Shown here one piece after another: positions 52,188 through 63,621 of a stretch of DNA of 64,000 nt. The notes under the pieces were generated by a model that was given only the letters and a program-made list of their open reading frames with translations, was not told the DNA's origin and did not search any database. Both the position numbers and the translations under genes were made by a program. Positions within the stretch are counted from its first letter, which is position 1; every line of letters starts with the position of its first letter. Origin of the DNA: Naumovozyma dairenensis CBS 421. Its lineage: Eukaryota; Ascomycota; Saccharomycetes; Saccharomycetales; Saccharomycetaceae. The stretch is taken from the NCBI RefSeq assembly GCF_000227115.2, contig NC_016486.1:806001-870000 (forward strand), written 5' to 3'.

Positions 52188-54095
52188 ATTTAGGACGAGA
52201 TATTGATTATCATGTTCAGATTGTAATTTTTTTTTCCCCAGCATTCTTTAATCACATGATGTTTTTTATTTCGATCCGATAAAAAGTCACTATATTTGTT
52301 AACCGAAAAATGCCTCAAGAGATAGTTATGAAAGATTGTTAAGTGCTGGCATTTTGAAGACGAGAACTCTAATTTCATGCATTTTTTTTTAACGAACCTA
52401 ATTAATGATAAATTTTGATATACTGTATACATACACATAGATAATATAATTTTATAAATTTAATTTTAACAATTAATATTTTAATACATTTACTGTTGGA
52501 GATATTCATTATGTAAAGTCAAGAACCAAAGCATGGTTCATGTAAGGAGTCAAAGATAGCGAATCAATGGCGCTATCATATTTTAAAAATTCGGACTTTC
52601 CAGTAATCGTTTCCTTTTCGGGAAGAAAATGACACGGAAATGAGAGATGTAAAATTAAATGCAAATAACTTTACTTCCCGAAAAGGTCCTTCGAAGCATA
52701 TCGCCAAATCAACTCAAGATTATAACGTACCTTCACATTTAACCACGCCTACGGTTAAAAGTAATTGTATTTGCTGAAGAAACTGGAAGGAGTTGTATAG
52801 TGAAAACTTATATAAAGGCAAAAAGATGGGATAATATACCTCAAGACAATTTCAAAGTAGAGGGGTTCGCAAAGGAAAAATGTGAAGAGTATACCAAGCC
52901 TATTTTAAAGTTTACAGGCAAAAGATGGCTGGTAATTTCTGTATGTACACATTGTACAGCACGCTTGATTCCGTATTTTAAACTTTTTCATGATGGCATT
53001 TTATTTCTACATAGGCGAAAAGAATCCAAGTACAATTAAAGCCAAGGTGTGATGGTCCAGCTGACAAATACTTTCTTGCTTTTGAAATAAGACAAGAGGT
53101 ACAAAGGTTTTCCTCAAATGAACGACCTGTAAATATTAATTCTTTTTTTGCGACGAGTATACGTGTTTGATAACTTCAGCCAAAAATACAGAAGTTTTTA
53201 AAAAATCAAAGACTGAGTCCAAGGCAATACTGTATGAAACAAGCGGTAAATATGTATTTTTACATAGAACTTTACAAACATTTTGTACTACAAACATTTT
53301 GCTTACGAGGAATTTCTATGCAAAAAGTTTCATAAAAGGTTCAAGCAAAGTCGATTCAGAGTAAAGTAGTACTGAATAAAGCTTTAACTTTTTTCTCCGT
53401 TTTGATTACTCTAACATAAACTACCCTAAATAAGCTTACATCTGTAATTTAACGATGTTATCAAGCTGAAATAGATATCTCGTCAAGGATAAATTGACAA
53501 TAAATCTTGCTTCTGCTTTCTCTTTATGTCAATTTTCATTCCGAGGCTTTATACCCAATAAAGCTTACTTTTTTTCTCCTTGTACCGTGGAACCCTTAAC
53601 TGAGGATTAAAGTCAAACAGTAATTAGTATAACTAACCATTCCAGTAAGTATCAGTAGATTATATACCAAAACCATATTGAAGCCAGAAATAATATGGAA
53701 GTTACGGCACTACCACATTACTCTAGGTATGTGCATTCCGCGGGGCGCTAAACTTAAAAAACAATCCGCGGGGAAATTTCCCGGATTTGGAAATAAGATT
53801 CGTCCGTTATATATAGACAAAAATAGAACTAGGGTAATCTATAATCATTGGGAGATCATATGTATCAAAGCAGATCCTCCTAGATGAACACTGACAAGGC
53901 ACGAACCATCAACAAATTTGTCCTCTTCAGAGATTTACATTTACATTTAATATTAAAGAAAACATAACCTTTAGAAGTCTTTTAGATATAATCCTTTTGA
54001 GACGACAACTACAACAGTAACCAATTTACAAAGTACAAAGAGGAGATTTAAGATATTTCAGGAATCATATACTCTTGGAAGAAATACCAAAAAAA
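52188..54095. other. GSY-CMK spacer
   Basis: A 1.9-kb gap. Frames at 52.8-53.9 kb start only at GTG or TTG and have no recognisable homology, so they are not called. Two direct CCGCGGGG octamers lie at 53738-53745 and 53766-53773, about 330-360 bases upstream of the kinase ATG. Decayed gene sequence cannot be excluded. Confidence 0.4.
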
Positions 54096-55472
54096 ATGAA
54101 AGAAACAGAAGTTGAGCAACCACTTGAATTGAATTCAGAAATTAAAGATGGTAAATGGCCACCATCGCTAGTAACCAAGAAAGATTATGAATTCGGGAAA
54201 ACATTAGGGGCCGGATCATTCGGTATAGTAAGGCAAGCTAAAAGGATATCTTCTAATGAAGAAGTTGCCGTTAAGATCTTATTGAAACAAGCTTTGAGGG
54301 AAAATGCTATACAATTGAGAATGTTGTATCAAGAATTATCTATTCTTAAGAAATTACATCATCGTAATATTGTGGAATTTAAGAATTGGTTCGAAACTGA
54401 TGATAAGCTTTATATTGTAACGCAGTTGGCGACAGGAGGTGAATTGTTTGACAGGATTATTATGGAGGGGAAATTTACTGAAGATGATGCTGTCAAAATA
54501 ATTGTACAAATATTATCTGCGGTGGAATATATTCATTCCAAAAATATCGTCCATAGAGATTTAAAACCAGAAAATTTACTGTATTTAACAAAGGAGAAGG
54601 ACTCTCAATTAGTTATTGCTGATTTCGGTATTGCTAAAGAGTTGAAAAGCGGCGAAGAATTAATTTTCAAGGCTGCAGGTTCCCTGGGCTATGTGGCCCC
54701 CGAAGTGTTGACTGTCAATGGTCATGGTAAACCTTGTGATATTTGGTCATTAGGTGTTATAACGTACACCCTATTATGTGGATATTCAGCTTTTAAGGCA
54801 GAGACTGTAGAAGGGTTTTTAGATGAATGTATAGCAAATGATCAACCTGTTCAATTCCAAAAACCTTATTGGGATAATATCTCTCAAAGTGCCAAAAATT
54901 TCATCTTGAAATGTCTCGACCTTACTCCTGAACAAAGACCCACAGCTACAGAACTATTGAAAGAAGATTGGATTACTACAAAACTTGAATACACAAGCAA
55001 TCTTCTTCCTTCTTTCAAGAAACAATTTGATGCTAGAAAAAGGCTTCGTGATGCTATCGAAATTGTTAAATTAAGAAATAGAGTTGAGAAATTGAAAGAA
55101 CTGTATTGCATCCCAGATGAATCCGATGTGGAATTATCTTCTGGTACCTGTACAGATCCTAATGATTGCGTCTGTATGGCTATGAAGAATAATTTAAATA
55201 TTTCAGATAATAATCACGTACGGATCCCAATGTGCTCTCAACTTACTCCAGAACAAAAGAAAAGGAAATCTCAATTACAACAAAGAAATTTTGCTCAAAT
55301 TGTTAGAATGGCAACGAATAATAAGGAAAAAATCATTAGCGCTCGAAATTCTGGTGCTAATACCCCCCTATCAAATTCAAATTCTGGTTCAAACTCACAT
55401 TTGGGAGAGAAAAAGCCAGCCAATGCTAATGCTGATACTGGGGAAGTTACAAATACGTCAACCCAGAATTGA
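54096..55472 (+). CDS. CMK2: Calcium/calmodulin-dependent protein kinase (CMK1/CMK2)
   Basis: A 458-residue kinase of the yeast CaMK family (Cmk1 446, Cmk2 447 aa). The glycine loop [12 protein letters not shown] is followed by Lys60 in [11 protein letters not shown] is at 153-155 within [13 protein letters not shown] at 176-178, and the activation segment has [13 protein letters not shown]. The autoinhibitory/calmodulin-binding region is around [21 protein letters not shown]. That region and [11 protein letters not shown] read closer to Cmk2 than Cmk1, while the GSY neighbour fits the CMK1 locus (YFR014C); the two are WGD duplicates, so the symbol is tentative. The ATG at 54096 is the first true start; the frame is open seven codons earlier only from TTG. 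Confidence 0.9.
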   Translation: MKETEVEQPLELNSEIKDGKWPPSLVTKKDYEFGKTLGAGSFGIVRQAKRISSNEEVAVKILLKQALRENAIQLRMLYQELSILKKLHHRNIVEFKNWFETDDKLYIVTQLATGGELFDRIIMEGKFTEDDAVKIIVQILSAVEYIHSKNIVHRDLKPENLLYLTKEKDSQLVIADFGIAKELKSGEELIFKAAGSLGYVAPEVLTVNGHGKPCDIWSLGVITYTLLCGYSAFKAETVEGFLDECIANDQPVQFQKPYWDNISQSAKNFILKCLDLTPEQRPTATELLKEDWITTKLEYTSNLLPSFKKQFDARKRLRDAIEIVKLRNRVEKLKELYCIPDESDVELSSGTCTDPNDCVCMAMKNNLNISDNNHVRIPMCSQLTPEQKKRKSQLQQRNFAQIVRMATNNKEKIISARNSGANTPLSNSNSGSNSHLGEKKPANANADTGEVTNTSTQN

Positions 55473-55823
55473 GGGTTGTTTACAAACACATCTGCCTGGC
55501 CAGTAAAAAACAGACAGTAACCAAACTTCAAATAAACCAGATGTGCTTTTTCGTAGTTGCCTGGCTCAATAATATATATATTCCCTACTACGATTTCATA
55601 CTGCTATCAGTGTTGTGTTGTTCTTGATTGAAATGTCTGGGATCTGCTATGTCTAATATTGTTTTACATATATAATCGTATATTCCATCTTTTTTGTAAC
55701 TTCATCTATACTCATATTCCATAGGAGCTATGCATAAAAAGAAATCATGTATTTAGAATGGTGATTTCATGTTATATATATATAAACTACGTTCTAGTCT
55801 AAATACGCAGGTCTGATAGGTAC
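55473..55823. other. CMK-IOC3 convergent spacer
   Basis: 3' regions of two convergent genes. TATATATATA runs near 55574 and 55776 may take part in 3'-end formation. Nothing else is seen. Confidence 0.3.
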
Positions 55824-58376
55824 TTAGTTTACTATTCCTCCTGTTTCATCTTCATCCATATCTATATCACTATCATATTCAGTATTATAATTGACAGGAT
55901 TTCTTTGCATTCTTCTTAGTTGTCTCTTTCCAGGATTCATACCAGCATATTCAGTTTTCAATTTTTCAAATTCAACAAGAATATAATACATATCCGATAA
56001 ATAATCTCTTAGCATTCTTAATTTATTTCTTGCGGTATTATACCTTGGATCCTTTGGTAATGGATGTTTATTAATGGTACTATCATCAGTACCCTGATCC
56101 AAATCAGGTGTTGCCTCCATTTTATTATCATCTTCTTTAGGCAATTCAATTTTGTAAGATAATAATTCAATAAATTCCTTTAAGGAGTTACAATCATGAC
56201 ACATTTCATACCAATATGGTTTCCCCATGGTGTCAACACCTTTCATTGTATCTCTAATTAACGATGGTGAATCATGATAAAAAATTTTAAATTGAGAACT
56301 CATTAATTGACCATAATTTTCAAATAGTTGGAAAGTATTAAACTCGCCTGATTTGAAACTTTCCATCAATTTTTTTAAAGTAAGTAAATCTGTATATGTA
56401 TTAATTGATTCAGTTTCACAATAAGTTTGTAACCTTGGTAAATAAAAATCACCCATATGTGGTACTCTACCAATGAAAAATTCATGTGATCTTAATTTAT
56501 AAAGTTCATCATCAAATGGACTTCTTATAGGATCATCATTTGTTTCAGTTTCAAAAAGTTTATTCCATTTATCATATAATTCAATATTAATATCTTTATT
56601 TTGTAACTCAGGATGTGATTTCCTATATTCTTTAATTTCATTTAATATGTTCAATTTATTTGCAAAATCTTCATTTTTCCTCTGTTTAATCAATTTTTTG
56701 AAATGTTTCTTTTGACGACGAATATCAAATCTTTTCTCCACTAAGGCACATAATCTTCCATATTTAACAAAACATGTATCCATACCTTCAACTAGATATC
56801 TTGGAACATGTTGAGTTTGAACGCTGAAAGCTGGGTCCTTTTTGAAATGTGTCAAATGTTGAATTTCACCATGGATCAAATTAGAATTGGCAATACACCA
56901 ATTTATCAAAGTTCTAAGTAAGATGATTCTATCCTTTGGTAACAATGCGAGAAGACCTGTTTTTTCTAATTCAATGGATTGTAATGGATTCAATTCAATC
57001 GGTAAGGGATCATTCTTATCCCATTGATAAATGTTTTTCGTTAATATGATGGGCTCCTTTGGATCAACGAATGGTCCTTGATCTTCCATTGGGAATAAAG
57101 CAGATATTGGTTTTTTCTCTTTGTCAGGATTGTATGATGATGATGATTTATTGTTAGTACGCCATTCACGTGGATACCCCCAATCATAAGAATTTGAACG
57201 TAATTGATTTAATAATGATTTTTTGGATGATGATGATGATTGTAAGAATTCTTCCATTGTCATTGGTTCAAATTCACTGTTTTGTTTGCTAGTGAATAAA
57301 AGATTTACCAATGAATAAAATAATAAGTTCATTTTATCTTGTGCTGCCACTACTTCTTTAATTGGAATATAATCCTGATATAATAATACCCTTCCTTGTT
57401 GTAATTGCAATTGAGTTTGTTGTTGCTGTTGTTTTGGAGTAATACTTGGTACTAATTCAGGATATAAATTTAAACCAATTTCAAAATCTTGAAATGATAA
57501 ATTTTGTAAATCAGAAGTTAAGAATCGATTAAATTTATTGATAAAACTCATAATTTTAATTACATCGCCTGCATACGGTACTAATTTCATGTTTGGATTT
57601 TTCAATCTTGAAATTATACTTTGTTGACTTTTGATATCATTTGATAGTAAAGGAACATTGGAACTCCAATCGGCTGGGTTTAAATCTGGTTCATGAATTG
57701 GTGGAGGAGGAGCTTTTTTAACCTTATTAATTGGAGTCGCAATTTTACCTGCAGTAGTGGTTGCTTCAGGATGGCCAGCTGTGGTGGCAGCCAGTTTTTG
57801 ATTCTTAGTTGATTTCTTTTCAATTTTTCCTTTCCCCTTCGATTTGATAGTAGTATTATTTTTCTTCTTCGTAGCATCAGTCTTCGTAGTTTCCCCATTC
57901 TTGGCTTTCACTTTAGTAACTTTTTTCTTTGGCTTTGCTTTTGCTTTTGGTTTTGCTTTTGGTTTTCTAACACTATCTTGTACGATCAATGATGCAGCTT
58001 CATCTAAAGCTAGATCAGTTCTTGGTTTACGAACACGAGCTGATCTTCTTAAACCTAATGCAGATAGATCAATTGATGGTTCTTTGGTATCAATAGTTAC
58101 AGCCGACGAGGGAGGAACCTCCTTCTCTAATGTTGCGGTTATATTTTGAGTTGCTTTATCTGCCTCTGGCATTGTAGCGGAAGTGGTACTAGCAGTAGTA
58201 GTAGTAGTAACAGTATCAGCTGTATTAGGGTTAGTTGATGAGGTGCTGTTATCATCATTGATAGATGCATTAGTTTCTGGGGAATTGAGTGATGATGATG
58301 AAGCGGAAGTAGGAGGTACTGTCGTATCATTAGCAATAGCAGAATTAGTCACCTTAGCACTGTCGATATCTCCCAT
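55824..58376 (-). CDS. IOC3: Isw1a complex subunit Ioc3
   Basis: An 850-residue protein matching S. cerevisiae Ioc3 (YFR013W, 787 aa; duplicate ESC8). Ioc3 partners Isw1 in the ISW1a remodeller that spaces nucleosomes. The N-terminal 240 residues are low-complexity (Ser/Thr/Ala, then Lys-rich) with an LRRSARVRKPRT motif like the yeast SRRVPKPRT region. A DDT-like region with VPYAGDVIKIMSFINKFNRF follows at about 260-310. The helical HLB/linker-DNA-binding region is rich in KKHFKKLIKQRKNEDF-type basic helices. The C-terminus is acidic. Position next to CMK and MIC19 fits. ESC8 is the alternative name, given the mixed ancestry of this block. Confidence 0.88.
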   Translation of the reverse strand: MGDIDSAKVTNSAIANDTTVPPTSASSSSLNSPETNASINDDNSTSSTNPNTADTVTTTTTASTTSATMPEADKATQNITATLEKEVPPSSAVTIDTKEPSIDLSALGLRRSARVRKPRTDLALDEAASLIVQDSVRKPKAKPKAKAKPKKKVTKVKAKNGETTKTDATKKKNNTTIKSKGKGKIEKKSTKNQKLAATTAGHPEATTTAGKIATPINKVKKAPPPPIHEPDLNPADWSSNVPLLSNDIKSQQSIISRLKNPNMKLVPYAGDVIKIMSFINKFNRFLTSDLQNLSFQDFEIGLNLYPELVPSITPKQQQQQTQLQLQQGRVLLYQDYIPIKEVVAAQDKMNLLFYSLVNLLFTSKQNSEFEPMTMEEFLQSSSSSKKSLLNQLRSNSYDWGYPREWRTNNKSSSSYNPDKEKKPISALFPMEDQGPFVDPKEPIILTKNIYQWDKNDPLPIELNPLQSIELEKTGLLALLPKDRIILLRTLINWCIANSNLIHGEIQHLTHFKKDPAFSVQTQHVPRYLVEGMDTCFVKYGRLCALVEKRFDIRRQKKHFKKLIKQRKNEDFANKLNILNEIKEYRKSHPELQNKDINIELYDKWNKLFETETNDDPIRSPFDDELYKLRSHEFFIGRVPHMGDFYLPRLQTYCETESINTYTDLLTLKKLMESFKSGEFNTFQLFENYGQLMSSQFKIFYHDSPSLIRDTMKGVDTMGKPYWYEMCHDCNSLKEFIELLSYKIELPKEDDNKMEATPDLDQGTDDSTINKHPLPKDPRYNTARNKLRMLRDYLSDMYYILVEFEKLKTEYAGMNPGKRQLRRMQRNPVNYNTEYDSDIDMDEDETGGIVN

Positions 58377-58810
58377 ATTTGAATTGATAGCCTATTGAAT
58401 TGTCTTAGAGTATTCTCCAGTACGTTACTAGTCTTTTTGCCAATGTAAGTGTACTTTTGAAGAAAGCAGTTTATAAAGTGAAAAGTTTTCAAGAAAGAAA
58501 CTGGAGTGGGTAAATTTGTTTGTTGTTAAAAAATGTGTCGGTTAGGATTCTTTTACAAGCGATGAGCGATCGACCAACAAGGAACAGAATACAGAGTAAT
58601 GATACATATATATGCATATAAAGAAACAACATTAGCCCAACGTGTTACTGACAATGCCGTAAACAATAACTAGTCGTTATATATAGTAGAAGAAACTGGC
58701 TTTTCTTATCAAGGCAATTAAAACTTAATTTATAATGCCATCTGTTAAAGAAACGTCTGTGGTTTTAATGTTTTTCTGTCTTTGAAAAAAATAATTGACG
58801 GAAAAAAGAG

Positions 58811-58900
58811 TCTCCCGGGGGCGAGTCGAACGCCCGATCTCAAGATTTCGTGTTTTTGCAATTACAGTCTTGCGCCTTAAACCAACTTGGCTACCGAGAG
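58811..58900 (-). tRNA. tRNA-Tyr (GTA) with intron
   Basis: A 90-nt gene with acceptor stem CTCTCGG/CCGGGAG and discriminator A. Anticodon GTA corresponds to 58863-58865. A 15-nt intron (TTGCAAAAACACGAA on the gene strand) lies one base after the anticodon, as in yeast tRNA-Tyr (14 nt there), leaving a 75-nt mature body. Confidence 0.97.
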
Positions 58901-59089
58901 ATGATTTTATGTTTTTTTTGCATTTGCAGATGATTAGGTTTTATTCTTAGAGGGCTGTTGGATTCTAGAGTCCAATAAATATAGAGAGAATTAATATTAG
59001 AAGTAGTAGTACTTCTGTGAGGAGATCAATAAGGATAGCGTCAAGAGCAAACAAAAGTGTTGAGTGTATATTATTAGACATAATAACCA

Positions 59090-59617
59090 ATGGGTTCAGC
59101 ATTATCGAAAACCTCTGAGGAGAAGAAAAATGTCCAAACATTCACAAATTCAAATATTCAATTGAATTTATCGGATACTATTTTGAATGAATTACAAATG
59201 AGTAAGAATAATGATTTAATTAGGAAACATAATGCTGAGAAATTCGTTGAAGAAAAAGTTAATGATAGACTTAACGAGTTGGAAAATGATACTTTGAAGA
59301 AATTTGAAAATGAATTGAATTTATCTCTGTTACCTGATGATGATCACGATAATAATAATAACAATGAGAATGCTATTGCATCGAAGGATGCGGAAGGAAA
59401 GGAGATTAAAAGCTCCAAGAATTTAGATGATAAAATAAATAAATTGAATGAAAGGATAAATCAATTTGAAATGATGAAAATTAATAAATTGGAAAATAAC
59501 TCTGAATTGTCTGAAATTAGGGAATCTTTGAAAAATTGTCTTTTACAAAATGAGGGGAAACCATTAAATTGTTACCAAGAAATGGAACAATTTAAAAAGT
59601 TGGTTGTCTCTACATAA
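59090..59617 (+). CDS. MIC19: MICOS subunit Mic19
   Basis: A 175-residue protein (S. cerevisiae Mic19/Aim13, YFR011C, 170 aa), a peripheral inner-membrane MICOS subunit needed for cristae junctions. The N-terminal MGSALSKTS fits N-myristoylation. HNAEKFVEEKVNDRLNELEN followed by a long coiled coil matches the family. The C-terminal CX10C motif (Cys150 and Cys161, in CLLQNEGKPLNC) is the yeast single-CX10C form of the CHCH domain. It lies between IOC3 and UBP6, as expected for the YFR block. Confidence 0.95.
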   Translation: MGSALSKTSEEKKNVQTFTNSNIQLNLSDTILNELQMSKNNDLIRKHNAEKFVEEKVNDRLNELENDTLKKFENELNLSLLPDDDHDNNNNNENAIASKDAEGKEIKSSKNLDDKINKLNERINQFEMMKINKLENNSELSEIRESLKNCLLQNEGKPLNCYQEMEQFKKLVVST

Positions 59618-59850
59618 TCCGCTTGGAAGAAACTTATTGTAAATAAAATATAGATTGATTATATTCGAAAGAAAGGAGAAAAAAATTGTTGTTCTTCTCC
59701 ACAAAAGAACATATAAAATGAGATATGAGTGTATATTTTTACTTATATAAAACTTTAAACTTTTTTAAAGACTTCATGAGAAAACAAAGAGAGAAATTTA
59801 TGAATGTTTGATCACTTCTTTTCGTATGGCTTGACCGCACGATTTACCAT

Positions 59851-61359
59851 CTACAAACCCAGTCCCTTGTACATTAAAATCAAAGCGCTATCACTTTCAC
59901 CACCACCAGCTAAAGCTTCAATTTTTTCCTTCTCTACAACAGTAACTTTATCATCATTAAATTTATACCATTTATTTTCATCATTTTCATCTCTCATGAA
60001 AGCTTGATAATGTCCCGATTCAGAATTTGCACCTTGATGTGTTATAATCCCAATCAAATTATAAACACATGATGGATTTTCCCCCTGTCGTAAATCCTTA
60101 GGGAAACATTTAGCATATTCATTTAACCAATATTCCTTCTCACTTTCTTCAATGGCCTTTTCAGTTTCTGCTTCTTCTCTTGGTGTCATTAATTCATTAG
60201 TAGAACGTGCAGTTGGACTTAATTTTCTTTTCTTCAATTCACGTTCCTTTTCTAATTTATTTTTTTCCACTTGTCTCATTGCATCACGTACTTTAATCTT
60301 TTCTTGTTGATATTCAGGAGTTAACATATCAGAAAGATCCAATTGGAATGGGAAGACAACTTTACGTAAAATCTTTGATTTCTTACCAGTAGATCTTTTC
60401 CAATAAAATCTAACATATTGAACTGTTAAAAATTTAGGTAATTTAGTAATTTGTTTATCTACAGAATAAGTTGAATTTACACCTGTTATTTCAGATCTTT
60501 TCTCAATACTTTCATGCATAGATTCAATCAACCCATTCTTCATGAAATTGGTGGAACTTGATATATGACATTGCAATTTCAAATCATTTTCATCTGTTTT
60601 AATTTGAACATCATCTTCATTATTAGTATCTTTAATTGTGGTCTTGAATAGTATGGTAAAATCATTACTAAATTTATCACCAAAGACAATGCTAAAAGTA
60701 TGAAACAATTGAGTAAATAATTCTTCTGCATCTTGTTGTTTGTAAAACCCTCCTCGAGGATCACGTTCTGCGAATTGTGGGTAACATTTTCTAAGGACTG
60801 TTAAAAGCATCATTGGCATGACTGATTTGAAGTTTTTTTTCTCTAAATTTTCAAAACAACGTTTAATTTCTAATACAATCTTATGATGCATTTCATCCTC
60901 TGGGTTATATGTAGATGATTGTGCAGGAGGTTTATAATCTAGGATCATTTGTCTAATATCATCAGTTCTATAAAGAGCTTGTAACGTGGCGTTCATATAA
61001 CAAGTATTCCCCATGTTTTGGAATCCAATAGGTGTGGAATCCATTTTTTGCAATTGTTGATCAGGTGACAAATCTTCAATGAAATGATTTTGAGATTTTG
61101 GTTTGGTAATCAAATTAGCATCAGGAGTCCCTAGCATCATTATAGTGGAATTAGGTTTAATAACTGAATCCAAATCTGTCATCGAGTCATTTGAAAGACC
61201 TCCTTTAACCATATATTTTTGACGAGATATAGGTACTTGAGTTAACTCTTCCGCCTGAGTCTTTAGTTCAAGAGCAGTTGTGGTCTTGGATGGTATAGAT
61301 ATTGGGTATAGTTTCCCTTGATGTTTAATATTAAAATCTAAAGTTTCAATAGCAGACAT
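59851..61359 (-). CDS. UBP6: Proteasome-associated deubiquitinase Ubp6
   Basis: A 502-residue protein (S. cerevisiae 499). An N-terminal ubiquitin-like domain (about 1-80) docks on proteasome Rpn1, and a USP catalytic domain follows. The Cys box [20 protein letters not shown] has Cys120. The His box [12 protein letters not shown] has His450, with the Asn/Asp triad partner in KFNDDKV (468-470). It removes ubiquitin from substrates at the proteasome. The ATG at 61359 gives the full UBL domain ([20 protein letters not shown]). Confidence 0.97.
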   Translation of the reverse strand: MSAIETLDFNIKHQGKLYPISIPSKTTTALELKTQAEELTQVPISRQKYMVKGGLSNDSMTDLDSVIKPNSTIMMLGTPDANLITKPKSQNHFIEDLSPDQQLQKMDSTPIGFQNMGNTCYMNATLQALYRTDDIRQMILDYKPPAQSSTYNPEDEMHHKIVLEIKRCFENLEKKNFKSVMPMMLLTVLRKCYPQFAERDPRGGFYKQQDAEELFTQLFHTFSIVFGDKFSNDFTILFKTTIKDTNNEDDVQIKTDENDLKLQCHISSSTNFMKNGLIESMHESIEKRSEITGVNSTYSVDKQITKLPKFLTVQYVRFYWKRSTGKKSKILRKVVFPFQLDLSDMLTPEYQQEKIKVRDAMRQVEKNKLEKERELKKRKLSPTARSTNELMTPREEAETEKAIEESEKEYWLNEYAKCFPKDLRQGENPSCVYNLIGIITHQGANSESGHYQAFMRDENDENKWYKFNDDKVTVVEKEKIEALAGGGESDSALILMYKGLGL

Positions 61360-61670
61360 GATGAAAGGGATATATGTTGTACTTAATCACTTTTTTTTGA
61401 CGGACCTTTTAAAGAATAACACGAATTAAGTTTCTTGCGGAATAACTAAACTAAATAACTGAAAATAACTTAGAGATCTATACTTGGGTAAAATTATATC
61501 TCTAACCTCGAGTACACCTTTAATATTATGCGACTTACATGCTATATATATGTCTCACTTTTAAGTAGTTTGCCACTTTCTTAAAGTTCCCAGTTTCTTA
61601 AAGCGCCTGAAATCACACCCACAATAGCCGGGTAATCGCTGTCGTCAAAACTTTACATTAAGGGAAGGGA

Positions 61671-61740
61671 AGATAGAGGAAGATAGAGGAAGATAAAGGA
61701 TGACAGAGGATGATAGAGGATGATAGAGGATGATGGAAAA
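61671..61740 (+). repeat. 10-bp minisatellite
   Basis: Seven tandem decamers in exact register: AGATAGAGGA twice, AGATAAAGGA, TGACAGAGGA, TGATAGAGGA twice, and a degenerate TGATGGAAAA. It lies about 310 bases upstream of UBP6. Confidence 0.92.
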
Positions 61741-62371
61741 GGAAGTGAGGTGAATTGCTCATACCATTATTTCATCTTATTCTTCTTTAAACTAGGGCAT
61801 GCTTGTAGTGAATATACAAGACCCGTTGTTGGAAACTAGCATAGTAAAGATGTGCATAACCTACTGACAGCTTCCAGGCAAAGTTGTGTCAAAGTTGGGA
61901 TCAATCTAATACATTAATCGGATTACTTCTTAGCCTGCTAGGTCGCAGCTTCATTTCGAAACAAGTTCGGTATCGTTATATTTTATAAGGGGTACGTAGG
62001 TTTCCCGATTCTTGGTAAAGGAGAAAATGGCAATGCTTGTTGCTTTACGCCATCTACGTTTGAGTAAAATTATGTGGATTGGTTGAACCTTATAAACAAA
62101 GTGATGAACACCAGAGGAAGCCACCATCCGTCACGTATTTGGTATATTATACAATACATTACTAATTGGCCTTAACGAAGCAGTACATTAGATATATTCA
62201 TACTGTTCCATTCCCAAGATCTGGCGTTCGCTTAGTCTACGTCAGTTCAGTCTCAGAAGGAATTATGGCGTTGCTAATTGGTTATATATACGTAAATACG
62301 TACGTATGTATACGGCTTATAAAGAACGCGACGCCTAAACGCAGAGTTTATCATAAGAGAAATATTGTAAA

Positions 62372-62401
62372 TTTGGTTTGGTTTGGTTTGGTTTGGTTTG
62401 G
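62372..62401 (+). repeat. TTTGG pentanucleotide repeat
   Basis: Six tandem TTTGG units in non-coding DNA between UBP6 and DIS3. Confidence 0.9.
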
Positions 62402-63621
62402 CTTCTTTCTTCTATTTTATGTTTTATTTTGTGTCAGAAACAATGTCCAGTGAGAAGAATAGAAGAGTTAGCCATCATTTTCAGAATTGAATGTTACTTT
62501 TGAATAACTATCTTTGTTACCCGCGTATTTAATTCACAACAACTACAGGAGTAGCAAGCATCAACTTCTTAAGGACAGATAGAATATATATTATGAGAAA
62601 ATATGAAAATGCTAATAGTGGGCCCTCAGTAAATATGAAATCATTTGTAACTTGTCTCGTAGACTGCCGGCAAACATTCTAAGATTGGTTTACTTCTAAC
62701 CCGATTCCTAGGCTTAAAAAATATCTAAAGATAGGATTATATTAGTACAGCATTAGTTGTACACTAATCAAGAACAAAGGGAAGCATATTAAAGTACCTT
62801 GACAGTATATGCAACCCTATAGAGCTCAACGATGTTTTCAAGGACTACTAATGATAACATTGCAAGTAAAGCTAGCTCAGAGAACTCTACCAATCTTAGA
62901 ACCTTGGGTATTCATCTTATTATAACTCCATGCCTATTATATTAAAAGAGAGTAACAGAACATAACCTATAGCTGAACGTGGTTAATAGATAACATTGAA
63001 CTATTAATACCAAGTATATCACATCTTATAAATATATCGTCTCAGTAAACGAGAATTAATGTAAAATTAATTTCAATTAAAGATAAAATGCAGTATATCG
63101 TCAATAAAAATAGCAACCGAGTGCCAAAAATCATACCCTAAGCAATAGGTTTTGTATATAAGGTGGCTAGCGTAACTACTGTATATTATAACGATATTTT
63201 CCATAACGCCCGGCAATACTTCTCAGTACACATTGCTTGAATGTATTATCTCGTTTGCACGGTTGGTAGTAAAACAAGTATCATTAAATGTCGATACGTG
63301 CCTCTTCTCATTTGTCTATTATCCATTCATATGCCTAAGTACTCACACAATAGAATATAATTCCTCTTATAAGTGAAATATCAAGCTTTATTAGTATGAT
63401 TGTTCTAGTTCTTGGTGTGGTGTACCGATGTCATCGGCTTTGACTTCCCAAGAAAAAATTATTGAGAACTAAAAATTCATTTTTCAGCTACTTTACAGTA
63501 ATGAAGAAAGAAGACCTTCGAACAATTATATGAACAAAGTAGCAAAAAACCAACAAACGACGCTTAGTATTGTTATTAAGGAGAACCAACGTTCGTTTCT
63601 CGAAAGACACTAAACAAGAAA

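Larger units (their letters stand above)
61360..63621. other. UBP6-DIS3 divergent spacer
   Basis: 2.26 kb without a gene. It holds a 10-bp minisatellite (61671-61740) and six TTTGG units (62372-62401). A 95-codon frame at 62166 opens only from TTG and runs through the TTTGG repeat, so it is not called. Confidence 0.4.

Noticed and set aside
52800..53887. Three small frames between GSY and CMK
   Set aside because: Start at GTG or TTG and show no family resemblance.
54075..54095. Seven-codon extension of CMK
   Set aside because: Starts with TTG; the next codon set begins with a true ATG at 54096.
62166..62453. 95-codon frame between UBP6 and DIS3
   Set aside because: TTG start and runs through the TTTGG microsatellite.
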